From Chitinophaga pollutisoli (GTDB lineage Bacteria; Bacteroidota; Bacteroidia; Chitinophagales; Chitinophagaceae), in the NCBI RefSeq assembly GCF_038396755.1, contig NZ_CP149822.1, forward strand, positions 2,046,001 through 2,110,000: a stretch of 64,000 nucleotides of DNA. The letters are read 5' to 3'. The notes under the pieces are model-generated. The model was not told the origin of the DNA. It saw nothing but the letters and a program-made list of their open reading frames with translations, and made no database searches. The position numbers and the translations under genes were made by a program. Of this stretch, positions 1 to 8,340 are shown one piece after another. The stretch's first letter is position 1. Each line of letters begins with the position of its first letter.

Positions 1-1274
1 TCATTGCCCGTTTCGGGGATGTTCCTTTTATCACGGAGCCCCTGGCGCTGGAAGCGGCGGGCAATATCACCCGTACCAGCCAGGCCACGGTGCTCGCCTT
101 CATATTCAGCGAACTGGACTGGGCGGCTGAAAACCTGCCGCCGTCGTATGGAGCGGGAGAAGTGAAACGCCTGACCAAAGGCGCCGCGCTGGCCATTAAA
201 GCCCGTACGGCGTTGTATGCCGGGAAATGGGCGGAAGCGAAAGACGCGTCGGAGCAAGTGATGCAGCTGGCTAACGCAGGAACATACACGCTGGAAAGCA
301 ATTATGCGCAGTTGTTCCTGAAAGCTGGGGAAACCAGCAAAGAGATCATCATCAGCATCCCCCGCGACGAAAAGCAACAGGTTTTCAATGGCGCCGGCTT
401 TGTGCAGGATTACATCGCGCGTAACGCCGGCGGCTTCGGCGCCTGGCTGCCCACCCGCGACATCGTGGATGCCTACGAGTGTACCGATGGTTTGCCCATC
501 GATGAATCCAGCCGTTACAACCCGCTGTGGCCCTTCGAAAACCGGGATCCAAGGCTCACGATGACCATCGTGGAATTCGGGACCAACTGGCTCGGGTTTT
601 CTTACCAGCCCCATCCGGATTCGCTGACGGTGCGCAATTTCAAAACCGGCGGCATGGTCCAGAACTTCGATAACCGCGCTGTAAGGCCATTCGCCAGCTA
701 CACCGGCTTCCTGTGGAAAAAAGGGATCGACCAGACCTGGGCCGACCGCCTCGTGGAAGATAACGACGCCATTATTATCCGTTTCGCGGAAGTGTTGCTA
801 ACTTATGCGGAAGCCAAAATTGAACTGAACGAAGGCGACGCATCCGTGCGCGATGCCCTCAACCGCATCAGGGCACGTGCTTACGGTGTGGATCCCTCCG
901 CCACAGCTGCTTACCCCGCCGTTACCACTACCGACCCCGCGGCGCTGAAACAAATCGTGCGGCGCGAAAGAAGGGTGGAACTGGTAAAAGAAGGCCTCCG
1001 TTACATGGATCTCATCCGCTGGAAGCTCGCAGAAAAAGTGCTCACCCGCCCCGTGATCGGCCTGCCCGACCCTGCCAACCAGGACCGAGCCAAATGGCCA
1101 TTCCCTGGCGTTACCCCGCTGGATAACGACGGCATCGCCGACTATACCGTGTTTGGCGACGATGTGAAAATCCTGGTGGAAAGGAAATTCGACAAGTCGA
1201 AACAATACCTCTGGCCGGTGCCCGCCGTGGAAAGACGTGTGAACCCGAAAATCTCCCAGAACGACAATTATTGA
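1..1274 (+). CDS. SusD/RagB-family nutrient-binding lipoprotein, 3' part
   Basis: The reading frame is open from the first bases of the window (codons from position 3 read IARFGDVPFITEPL) and runs to the TGA at 1272-1274, so the 5' end including signal peptide and lipobox lies outside. The N-terminal piece RFGDVPFITEPL is the usual motif of the SusD TPR region, and the C-terminus has the typical RRERRVELVKEGLRYMDLIRWK helix region and ends with YLWPVPAVERRVNPKISQNDNY, the standard SusD ending. SusD proteins are outer-membrane lipoproteins that lid a SusC TonB-dependent channel and bind glycan or peptide. A GTG at 90 could be mistaken for the start but is internal. The gene is followed after 16 bp by the secreted protein at 1291, so both are probably co-transcribed; the partner susC should lie just upstream of the window. 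Confidence 0.93.
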   Translation, partial: IARFGDVPFITEPLALEAAGNITRTSQATVLAFIFSELDWAAENLPPSYGAGEVKRLTKGAALAIKARTALYAGKWAEAKDASEQVMQLANAGTYTLESNYAQLFLKAGETSKEIIISIPRDEKQQVFNGAGFVQDYIARNAGGFGAWLPTRDIVDAYECTDGLPIDESSRYNPLWPFENRDPRLTMTIVEFGTNWLGFSYQPHPDSLTVRNFKTGGMVQNFDNRAVRPFASYTGFLWKKGIDQTWADRLVEDNDAIIIRFAEVLLTYAEAKIELNEGDASVRDALNRIRARAYGVDPSATAAYPAVTTTDPAALKQIVRRERRVELVKEGLRYMDLIRWKLAEKVLTRPVIGLPDPANQDRAKWPFPGVTPLDNDGIADYTVFGDDVKILVERKFDKSKQYLWPVPAVERRVNPKISQNDNY

Positions 1275-1290
1275 TACAAAAATCGAATAC

Positions 1291-3690
1291 ATGAAGATAT
1301 CAGCAGTTTGTATGATGACAGTCCTTGCCGCGGGGCTCAGTGTAACAGCGGCGGCCCAGTCGGATAACGGGCAAGGGAAACACCTGCGGATCAGCGGGGT
1401 TTATCCCCACCTCACCGTCTTCAATGAAGGCGGCGGTTATCCCTGCGGCGGCAACGGTGGCGAAGGCGGGATTGGCGCCATCACACCCTGGGCGGGCAAA
1501 TTATGGATGGTCACCTATTCCCCGCATTGCCCGCTCGGCAGCTCCGACAAGCTGTACAGCATCGACGGCAATCTGCGGCTCACCATCCACCCGGAAAGCG
1601 TGGGCGGCACTCCCGCCAACAGGCTCATCCACCGTGAATCGAACCAGCTGATCACGGGTTCGTATTTTATCGACGACAAAGGGAAAGTGCGCGTACTGCC
1701 GCTTTCCACCATGCCCGGCCGTATGACCGCCACCGCGCGCCACCTCACCGATCCCGCCAACATGGTGTATTTCTACGACATGGAAGGGATGGTGTATGAA
1801 ACCAACGTACACACCCTGGCCGTGAAGAAGCTCTTCCACAAACCCGTACCCGGATGGCACGGCAAAGGCGCCTACACCGCGCAGGGAAGATTTATCATCG
1901 CCAACAACGGCGAACATAAGGTTTTCGATATCAAACAAAGCGACCTCCAGGCCGGCGGCGCTCCCAAAAACAGCGAAGAGATGGGCGTGCTGGCGGAATG
2001 GGACGGCAACAAATGGGAAATCATCGAACGGAAACAATTCACCGACGTCACCGGCCCCGGCGGCATCTACGGCGCGCCCGACGATAAGGCGCCGGCCTGG
2101 AGCATCGGGTGGGACAAGCGTTCCGTCATCCTCAAACTCCTCGACAACGGCAAATGGTTCACTTACCGCATGCCCAAAGCCACCCGCACCTACGATCATT
2201 GGGGAGGCTGGTACACCGAATGGCCGCGCATCCGGGAAATCGGTAACGGTAAAATGCTCATGGATATGCACGGCATGTTTTATGATTTCCCGAAAACCTT
2301 TTCCCGCGCCAACAGCGGCGGCGTAACGCCCATCGGCAGCCACCTGCGCTATATTCCCGATTTCTGCGAATGGAACGGGGAGCTGGTACTGGCCACCGAC
2401 GAAACCACCATTATGCAGAACCCTTACGCCGGCAGATCGCAATCCAATCTCTGGTTCGGCACCGCGGAAGAACTGAAGACCTGGGGCCCCGCTTCCGGTT
2501 GGGGCGGGCCATGGATGGGAGATACCGTTCAAGCCGGCGTCCCTTCCGACCCTTACCTGGCGACGGGCAGCGGAAAGAAAATCCTGCACCTCAGCCATCG
2601 CAACGGCAAACCCGTTACGTTCACCATTGAAACGGATATAACCGGCAACAACCAATGGACTGTATTTAAAAAAATAACGGCCGGCAAAAACGGGTATGCA
2701 TTTTTCATCTTCCCCGATCATTTCAAAGCCAGCTGGATCCGTATCAAATCCGATCAAAACTGCGTGGCCACGGCATTCCTCCATTACGGCGGCCAGCTCC
2801 ATCAGCAAGCGGATGCCATGTTCGCCTCGCTCGCGGGCATCGATGAAACCGGCGGTTTTGATGCACAGTTGATCAGACCAGCTTCTGGCAATAAAAACCT
2901 GCAGGTGCTGCGCATTGCGGGCGGCGAAAAACGATACGCGGAAATCGACGAGAAGCTGCAAAACGTGGCCGGTGTGGGCGACAGCACCGCGCGGATGGAA
3001 AAGATACTGGCGCTGAAACAGGATTTCAAAATAGATGAAGCTTCCGTCATCGTAACAGATACGACCGGCACGTTCCGCCTGCCTAAAACTTCGGCGCGGT
3101 ACGATGAACCCATGGCCTTCGGCTGGCCGCGCGGCGCGCGGGAAGTGGAGTCGGAAAGATACATGCTCAATGCGCATGGCACTTTCTATGAAATTGGCCG
3201 CGAATCGGGCTTCGCATCCATCCGGCCGGTAACCACGCACAAGCGCAAGATCGCGGATTACTGCACCTGGCGCGGGTTGCTGGTGATCAGCGGCACCAAA
3301 ACCAACGCCACGCCCGACGGCCACTATTTCAACACGAACGGTCCCGCCGGCGGTTTATGGTTCGGCGCCATCGACGACTTGTGGAAACTCGGGAAACCCG
3401 TCGGCGAAGGCGGATTATGGAAAAACATGCAAGTGAAAGCGGGCGAGCATTCGCTGCCTTTCCTGATGACGGGCTACGACCGCAAATCAGTGGCGCTTAC
3501 GGCGGATAAAACCGTCAACATCACGCTGCAGGTCAACACCGCGCTGGATGGCTGGCACGATTACAAGACCATCCGCGTAGCGGCGGGCCAAACTGTCCGC
3601 CATACGTTCCCCGAAGGCTACAATGCGCACTGGATCAGGGCGGTATCTGACAAAGACTGTAACGCCACGGTGTGGATGAAATACGAATAA
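1291..3690 (+). CDS. Large secreted protein with duplicated C-terminal module, function unknown
   Basis: 799 residues with a clear signal peptide (about 1-22, ending AAAQ), so it is exported to periplasm or surface. The first 320 residues are rich in WxxxY/GG repeats suggestive of a beta-propeller, which is inference. Two segments, roughly 326-497 and 628-799, share the same order of motifs: HGxFY, then an I.DxC.W.G.LV block, LWFG followed by a dLw/LktWG stretch, W..V.AG..S.P.L.TG, and a final WIR..SD..C.AT ending. They are an internal duplication. I do not recognise a characterised family or catalytic residues. It sits between a SusD gene and an MFS transporter gene (10 bp spacing to the latter), so a role in recognising or processing the imported substrate is likely. 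High GC like its neighbours; nothing points to recent transfer. Confidence 0.85.
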   Translation: MKISAVCMMTVLAAGLSVTAAAQSDNGQGKHLRISGVYPHLTVFNEGGGYPCGGNGGEGGIGAITPWAGKLWMVTYSPHCPLGSSDKLYSIDGNLRLTIHPESVGGTPANRLIHRESNQLITGSYFIDDKGKVRVLPLSTMPGRMTATARHLTDPANMVYFYDMEGMVYETNVHTLAVKKLFHKPVPGWHGKGAYTAQGRFIIANNGEHKVFDIKQSDLQAGGAPKNSEEMGVLAEWDGNKWEIIERKQFTDVTGPGGIYGAPDDKAPAWSIGWDKRSVILKLLDNGKWFTYRMPKATRTYDHWGGWYTEWPRIREIGNGKMLMDMHGMFYDFPKTFSRANSGGVTPIGSHLRYIPDFCEWNGELVLATDETTIMQNPYAGRSQSNLWFGTAEELKTWGPASGWGGPWMGDTVQAGVPSDPYLATGSGKKILHLSHRNGKPVTFTIETDITGNNQWTVFKKITAGKNGYAFFIFPDHFKASWIRIKSDQNCVATAFLHYGGQLHQQADAMFASLAGIDETGGFDAQLIRPASGNKNLQVLRIAGGEKRYAEIDEKLQNVAGVGDSTARMEKILALKQDFKIDEASVIVTDTTGTFRLPKTSARYDEPMAFGWPRGAREVESERYMLNAHGTFYEIGRESGFASIRPVTTHKRKIADYCTWRGLLVISGTKTNATPDGHYFNTNGPAGGLWFGAIDDLWKLGKPVGEGGLWKNMQVKAGEHSLPFLMTGYDRKSVALTADKTVNITLQVNTALDGWHDYKTIRVAAGQTVRHTFPEGYNAHWIRAVSDKDCNATVWMKYE

Positions 3691-3700
3691 ACCGGCAAGC

Positions 3701-4936
3701 ATGCAAACAGAAAAAACGACGCTTCAATATCTTTTCTCCGCCCCGGTGATCGTGGCCGCCCTCGGGTACTTCGTGGATATTTACGACCTGCTGTTATTCG
3801 GCATCGTGCGTATCCCCAGCCTCCGCGATCTCGGCCTGAGCGAAGCCGGCATCTCGCTGGAAGGCGCTTCCATCCTCAACTGGCAAATGACGGGGCTGCT
3901 GCTCGGCGGAATATTATGGGGCGTACTGGGCGACCGGAAAGGCCGGCTGTCGGTGCTTTTCGGTTCCATCATCACCTATTCCCTTGCCAATTTCGCCTGC
4001 GGCTTCGTGCAAGACGTGGACCAGTATAAGATCCTGCGGTTTATTGCAGGTGTGGGGCTGGCGGGTGAGCTGGGCGCGGGGATCACGCTGGTGTCGGAAA
4101 GCCTGCCGAAGCAACTGCGGGCGCTCGGCGCTTCGCTGGTAGCGGGTGTGGGGCTGTTAGGCGCGGTAGCCGCGTATTTCACGGTGGAACTGTTCAGCTG
4201 GAGAAACGCCTACTTCGCCGGCGGCGCGCTTGGCGCGTTGTTGCTGCTGCTGCGGATCGGGGTGTTTGAATCCGGGTTATATGTGAACATGAAAGACATG
4301 GCGCATGTCAGGAAAGGGAGCTTTATACAGTTTTTCACGCGGAAAGACAGGCTGATCCGCTATTTGAAATGCATCGGTATCGGTTTGCCCACCTGGTATG
4401 TGATCGGCATCCTGTCCACGTTCAGCAACGAGTTCGGGAAAGCGCTGGGGATCGTGGAGGAAGTGAAGCCCGGGCTTGCCGTGATGTGGTGTTACGTGGG
4501 CCTCGCGGGCGGCGACCTGCTCAGCGGGTACATCAGTTACCGCATGCAATCGCGCCGGAAAGCCGTGATGCTGTTGATGGGATTCACTTTCCTCGGGAGC
4601 CTCATCTTCCTGTATGCCGGCATCCAAACGGCCGCCATGCTATATTTCGCGACGTTGTGGCTGGGCTTCGGCATCGGGTACTGGGCCATGTTCGTGACCA
4701 TCGGCGCGGAGCAATTCGGGACCAATATCCGCGCCACCGCCGCTACCACCATTCCCAACATGGTGCGCGGAACCGTGGTGGCGATGACCATTTCCTACGG
4801 TTTCCTCAAGCCGCTGGTCAACGTCGTGAATGCCGCCGCCATCGTGGGCTTGGTGTGCTTCGCCATCGGGTTCTACTCCATTTTCACCATCGACGAAACC
4901 CACCACCGCGACCTGGATTTCGTAGAAGAATATTAA
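3701..4936 (+). CDS. MFS transporter
   Basis: 411 residues with about twelve hydrophobic segments and the MFS loop motif GDRKGRLSVLFGS after the second segment. The family moves small molecules across the inner membrane, usually with protons. The segment FIAGVGLAGELGAGITLVSE is typical of the sugar/organic-acid branch of MFS proteins, but the substrate cannot be read from sequence. It starts 10 bp after the secreted 799-residue protein and is the last gene of the SusD-led operon. The obvious inference is that it takes up the product generated by the upstream SusCD and secreted protein. A rho-independent-type hairpin follows at 4965. Confidence 0.9.
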   Translation: MQTEKTTLQYLFSAPVIVAALGYFVDIYDLLLFGIVRIPSLRDLGLSEAGISLEGASILNWQMTGLLLGGILWGVLGDRKGRLSVLFGSIITYSLANFACGFVQDVDQYKILRFIAGVGLAGELGAGITLVSESLPKQLRALGASLVAGVGLLGAVAAYFTVELFSWRNAYFAGGALGALLLLLRIGVFESGLYVNMKDMAHVRKGSFIQFFTRKDRLIRYLKCIGIGLPTWYVIGILSTFSNEFGKALGIVEEVKPGLAVMWCYVGLAGGDLLSGYISYRMQSRRKAVMLLMGFTFLGSLIFLYAGIQTAAMLYFATLWLGFGIGYWAMFVTIGAEQFGTNIRATAATTIPNMVRGTVVAMTISYGFLKPLVNVVNAAAIVGLVCFAIGFYSIFTIDETHHRDLDFVEEY

Positions 4937-4964
4937 CCATCATCCCGCATAAACATTCACCAGC

Positions 4965-5003
4965 CAGGGGCGGCCTTTCACCAGGCGGCCCCTGTTTGTT
5001 TTC
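4965..5003 (+). terminator. Terminator after the MFS gene
   Basis: CAGGGGC pairs with GCCCCTG (7 bp), then a G/G mismatch and GCC/GGC, with a TTTCACCA loop; the stem is followed by TTTGTTTTC. It lies 28 bp after the MFS stop codon. Confidence 0.7.
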
Positions 5004-5064
5004 GCACTAACCGGGCAACCCGACAGCGTAAAAGTAGGATTTGCATCGACGCGCCGGCAAAAAA

Positions 5065-5115
5065 TGGGGTGAAAGGATGACGTCTTGGGGTGACCGACGG
5101 AAAAAGCTGGGGTGA
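5065..5115 (+). repeat. Three TGGGGTGA repeats spaced 21-22 bp
   Basis: TGGGGTGA occurs at 5065, 5086 and 5108. The first and third are followed by AAGGA(T)GACG-like sequence. The 21/22-bp spacing is two turns of the helix and matches twice the 11-bp period of the arrays that start at 5132. The block stands in a non-coding stretch between convergent genes. Confidence 0.7.
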
Positions 5116-5131
5116 AAGGACGTTTCTCCGC

Positions 5132-5247
5132 TCATCCTTCGCTCATCCTTCGTTCATCCTTCGCTCAAACACCCTCAAACCCGCACCACGAGCGAACACG
5201 TTCGAAGGATGAGCGAAGGATGTCAGTAGGATGTCAGCAGGATGGGC
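5132..5247. repeat. 11-bp periodic inverted array, copy A
   Basis: Left arm: three 11-bp units TCATCCTTCGC/T/C at 5132, 5143 and 5154, then TCAAACACCCTCAAACC. Right arm: 11-bp units at 5204, 5215, 5226 and 5237 of the form GAAGGATGAGC, GAAGGATGTCA, GTAGGATGTCA, GCAGGATGGGC. The stretch 5133-5152 is the exact reverse complement of 5203-5222, giving a 20-bp perfect stem. It is not coding and shows no transposase. Function unknown; related copy B follows directly. Confidence 0.85.
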
Positions 5248-5263
5248 GGCTTCAAAATTCAAT

Positions 5264-5372
5264 AATCCTTCAATGATCCTTCAGTCATCCTTCAATCAAA
5301 CGCCCTCAAACCTAAGCCAGCGTTGGAGCAGCTTGAAGGATGATTGAAGGATGTCAGGAGGATGTCAGCAGG
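5264..5372. repeat. 11-bp periodic inverted array, copy B
   Basis: Same architecture as copy A but with different spacer bases: left units ATCCTTCAATG, ATCCTTCAGTC, ATCCTTCAATC at 5265, 5276 and 5287, then AAACGCCCTCAAACC; right units GAAGGATGATT, GAAGGATGTCA, GGAGGATGTCA at 5335, 5346 and 5357. 5276-5295 pairs with 5333-5352 with a single G-T wobble. Where copy A has CGC/GCG, copy B has CAA/TTG, so the pairing has been kept while the sequence changed. The CCCTCAAACC loop element is shared. Confidence 0.85.
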
Positions 5373-5390
5373 TTTTTCGGAAACAGCCAT

Positions 5391-5429
5391 AAAAAATGCC
5401 CGGACGGATCGCAAAATCCACCCGGGCAT
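5391..5429 (-). terminator. Terminator after the rhamnosidase gene
   Basis: On the minus strand ATGCCCGG pairs with CCGGGCAT and is followed by a run of T (5391-5396 read as A on the plus strand). It lies 13 bp beyond the stop codon of the GH78 gene. Confidence 0.8.
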
Positions 5430-5442
5430 GTGTGCTTCTCAT

Positions 5443-8172
5443 TTACTTCGAAACCGTAAACACATAATTTCCTGAACCGGTGGCAAACACGGCATAGCCG
5501 TTTTCGGTCCGTTGCGGCTGCAATAACTTCCCGCTTTCTTTCACCACCGTTCCCAGCTTCACCGGGATCATCACTTCCGCCGTTGTATTGGCGGGGATGC
5601 TGGTTTTCAGTGTAAAAACCCCATTGCCGATGCGCCAGTCGCTGCCGATGGCGCCGTACATGCTCTGGATATGTCCTTTCGCGAAAGTGAGATCCCCGGC
5701 GGGTTGCGGCTTGATGATGATCTTGCGGTAACCCGGCGCGCCGGCATTGATACCCAGCAGCGAACGGTAAAACCACTCCCCGACCGATCCGAACATCGGA
5801 TGGTTCTGCGAAAATGTATTATCCGAATACGCCCAGGTTTCCCACAGCGTGGTAGCGCCATTATCGATCATATACCCCCATCCCGGGAAACTGCGCTGAT
5901 CCGCTACCCGGTACGCCACTTCGTTCCGGTCGTGTTCGCGCAGCACGTCGAACATCATCTTGGTGCCGAAAATGCCAGTGGCGATATGCCCGTTCTTCTT
6001 GTCGATGGCGGCCTCCAGGGCATGGAGCGCTTTTTCCGCTTCGGCTTCGTCCAGGATGTCCATCCAAAGCCCCATGGCCTGGGCGGTTTGCGTACCGTTA
6101 CGGAATTGCCCGTTTGCCGGCTGATAGAATTTGTTTTTCACCGCCTGGCGGATGTTGTCCCGGATCGAGGCGTATTTGGCGGCGTCGGCGGGCTTATCCA
6201 CGATTGTGGCGAATTCCGCCATGGTCCGCACGGTCAGGTAATAGAAAAGGGATGCCGACAAGGGAATTTCCCGGTCGCCGAGCGCTTCGTGGTCGCCGAG
6301 GTCTTCCGCTTCGAACAGGTTGTTTTTTGCCTTTGCGTGCAGAAAATCGGTGAGCCGTTGCATCGAAGCATAGCTTTCCTCCACGATCCGTTTATCCCCG
6401 TAAAACGCATACATTCTCTTGATCAGGAACGGATAACCGGCCTGCCATCCCATCGGGCCGGAACCGTCGCCCGGACCGGCATCTGCAATCCCTACGAACG
6501 GCGCTGTTTCCGTAATGCCGCCCTGCGGGCGCTGCGCGTCTTCGTGGTCGCGGATGGTTTTGGTATAGAAATTCGGCATCTCGAAGCGATGCATGAATGC
6601 CCCCGCGCTGCAAAGGATATCCCCGGCATAAGCCAATTTTTCGCGGGCGGGGCAATCGGATTGCACGCTGAATACGTTGCTGAGAAAAGTCCAGCGGATG
6701 ACTTCATCCAGTCGGTTAAGCATGGTATTGGAGCTGGTGAAGCTGCCCGCGGCCGGCAGATCCGCGCTCAGGCGCAGCCCGTCGATATCCGCAACGCCCG
6801 GTTTGCCGGGCCAACCGGTGATTTCCACGTACCGGAATCCGTGGAAGGTAAAACGCGGGCTCCATGTTTCCCGGCCGTTTCCTTTCAGCGTGTAGCGGTC
6901 TTCCTGCCAGGCGATGCGCGGCGCCCCGGGGCCGCCGTTCCCGCCTTTGATCTGGCCGGCTACCGCCGTCATCACATTGATCTCCCCGTTTTTGAGCGTA
7001 TCTTCCCCATACCGCAATACTACCTGGTTGCCTGCCTTACCCTGAACGCGGATGCGCACGGTGCCGGCGAAGTTCTGTCCCATATCCACCAGGTAAGTGC
7101 CCGGTTTAACTTCTTTCACGCTCCGCGGACGGATGGTTTGGGTGATACGGATCGGCGGCTGCTGTTGCGTTTCCATCTTCCCTTGCGGCCCTTTCACCAC
7201 TACCGCGGCCTTCCAGTTTCCGGAAGGCTGATCCGCCGCCCAGTTGGCTATTTCGCGGCGCGCATCGTAATGTTCACCGAGGTAAACGCTATTGCGGACA
7301 ACCGGGCCCGGCGCGGCCTGCCAGCTGTCATCCGTAGCGATGGTTTCCGTTTTGCCATTTGTATAGGTGATACGGATCATGGCATTTGCGCAAGGGCGCC
7401 CCGTAACCAGGAAATCGCGCCAGTTGCGGGATCCCCACATGCGCAGCGGCAGCGGGTTGTACCAGCCGTTGCCCAGCATGATGCCAGCGGCGTTCCGGCC
7501 GTTTTTTAGCAGGGATGTGATGTCATGAACCGCGTATAGCACCCGTTTGCCGTAGCTCGTCCACCCGGGATCCAGCACCTGGTCGCCTACTTTCTTTCCG
7601 TTGATATATGCTTCATAATACCCGGCGCCGGAGATATACAACCGGGCTGACGCAACCACTCCGTTTGCCTGGAAAGGTTTGCGCAACAGCGGCATGGGAT
7701 CATCGCCGTAATGATCTTCTTCTTTTAAAACGGGGGTGCTGCCGTCGCCGATCCATTGGCCGGTCCATTCGCCGGGCAACAGCGCGCCGGTTTCGAACCA
7801 GGCGGGCACGCTCCAGGCGGAGGCTTTACCGTCTTTCCCGTACACCCTTACCCGCCACCAGTATCGCGTGAAAGATTGCAGCGGGGCGCCGGCGTAGGCG
7901 ATGTGAATATTTTCGCCGGAAGTGATCTTTCCCGATTTCCACGCGTCGCCATTTCCGTTGCGGGTGGTGCTCACGGTCACTTCGTAGGCCGTTTGCACCA
8001 GATCGCGGCCGGCGCCGCCGAGCGTCCAGCTCAGCCGGGGCGCGGGGGCATCGATGCCGAGGGGGTTTTGCCTGTATTCACAGCTCAGCCTTACAGGCGA
8101 AAGGGCGGGCGTTTGCGCCGACAATGCGTTGCAGCAAAGCACCAGCGCCAGTAACATCCATTTTGGTTGCAT
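5443..8172 (-). CDS. GH78 alpha-L-rhamnosidase, secreted
   Basis: 909 residues with signal peptide (LALVLCCNALSAQ). The order fits GH78: N-terminal Fn3-like region (LSCEYRQNPLGIDAPAPRLSW), the rhamnosidase N-terminal jelly roll (about 150-330), a concanavalin-like domain, the (alpha/alpha)6 barrel, and a C-terminal beta domain. At about residue 505 it has DCPAREKLAYAGD: the D, E and D at relative positions 0, 5 and 12 match the catalytic/binding acids known for GH78, with AY in place of the common GW. GATTLWETW near residue 779 carries the other conserved glutamate. It hydrolyses terminal alpha-L-rhamnose from glycans or glycosides, probably in the periplasm. It is monocistronic, divergent from the UbiD-family gene, and ends in its own terminator. 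Confidence 0.95.
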   Translation of the reverse strand: MQPKWMLLALVLCCNALSAQTPALSPVRLSCEYRQNPLGIDAPAPRLSWTLGGAGRDLVQTAYEVTVSTTRNGNGDAWKSGKITSGENIHIAYAGAPLQSFTRYWWRVRVYGKDGKASAWSVPAWFETGALLPGEWTGQWIGDGSTPVLKEEDHYGDDPMPLLRKPFQANGVVASARLYISGAGYYEAYINGKKVGDQVLDPGWTSYGKRVLYAVHDITSLLKNGRNAAGIMLGNGWYNPLPLRMWGSRNWRDFLVTGRPCANAMIRITYTNGKTETIATDDSWQAAPGPVVRNSVYLGEHYDARREIANWAADQPSGNWKAAVVVKGPQGKMETQQQPPIRITQTIRPRSVKEVKPGTYLVDMGQNFAGTVRIRVQGKAGNQVVLRYGEDTLKNGEINVMTAVAGQIKGGNGGPGAPRIAWQEDRYTLKGNGRETWSPRFTFHGFRYVEITGWPGKPGVADIDGLRLSADLPAAGSFTSSNTMLNRLDEVIRWTFLSNVFSVQSDCPAREKLAYAGDILCSAGAFMHRFEMPNFYTKTIRDHEDAQRPQGGITETAPFVGIADAGPGDGSGPMGWQAGYPFLIKRMYAFYGDKRIVEESYASMQRLTDFLHAKAKNNLFEAEDLGDHEALGDREIPLSASLFYYLTVRTMAEFATIVDKPADAAKYASIRDNIRQAVKNKFYQPANGQFRNGTQTAQAMGLWMDILDEAEAEKALHALEAAIDKKNGHIATGIFGTKMMFDVLREHDRNEVAYRVADQRSFPGWGYMIDNGATTLWETWAYSDNTFSQNHPMFGSVGEWFYRSLLGINAGAPGYRKIIIKPQPAGDLTFAKGHIQSMYGAIGSDWRIGNGVFTLKTSIPANTTAEVMIPVKLGTVVKESGKLLQPQRTENGYAVFATGSGNYVFTVSK

Positions 8173-8304
8173 GATGTATCAGTTTACCATTTCCGCCATT
8201 GACAGCGGTGGTTTGCGGGAAATTATAAAAAACGGGACAATAACCCATCCTGCCGCAGGGGCAGGACAGTTTACCCGCCGCCACCACTTCTGCCGAAACT
8301 TGTT

Positions 8305-8312
8305 TAATTTTG
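8305..8312 (+). promoter_or_regulatory. Possible -7 box for the UbiD-family gene
   Basis: TAATTTTG matches the Bacteroidota -7 consensus TAnnTTTG and lies 28 bp before the ATG at 8341. No convincing TTTG -33 box sits 19 bp upstream, so this is only suggestive. Confidence 0.35.
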
Positions 8313-8340
8313 ACAGGATTCAACATTACCGGAAATAATC

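Noticed and set aside
1501..3324. 607-codon minus-strand open frame
   Set aside because: Antisense of the 799-residue secreted protein, low-complexity translation, no motif.
5132..5372. Possible CRISPR array
   Set aside because: Units are 11 bp without unique spacers and are arranged as inverted arms; no cas genes nearby.
5671..7509. 612-codon plus-strand open frame
   Set aside because: Antisense of the GH78 rhamnosidase, whose catalytic motifs are on the minus strand.
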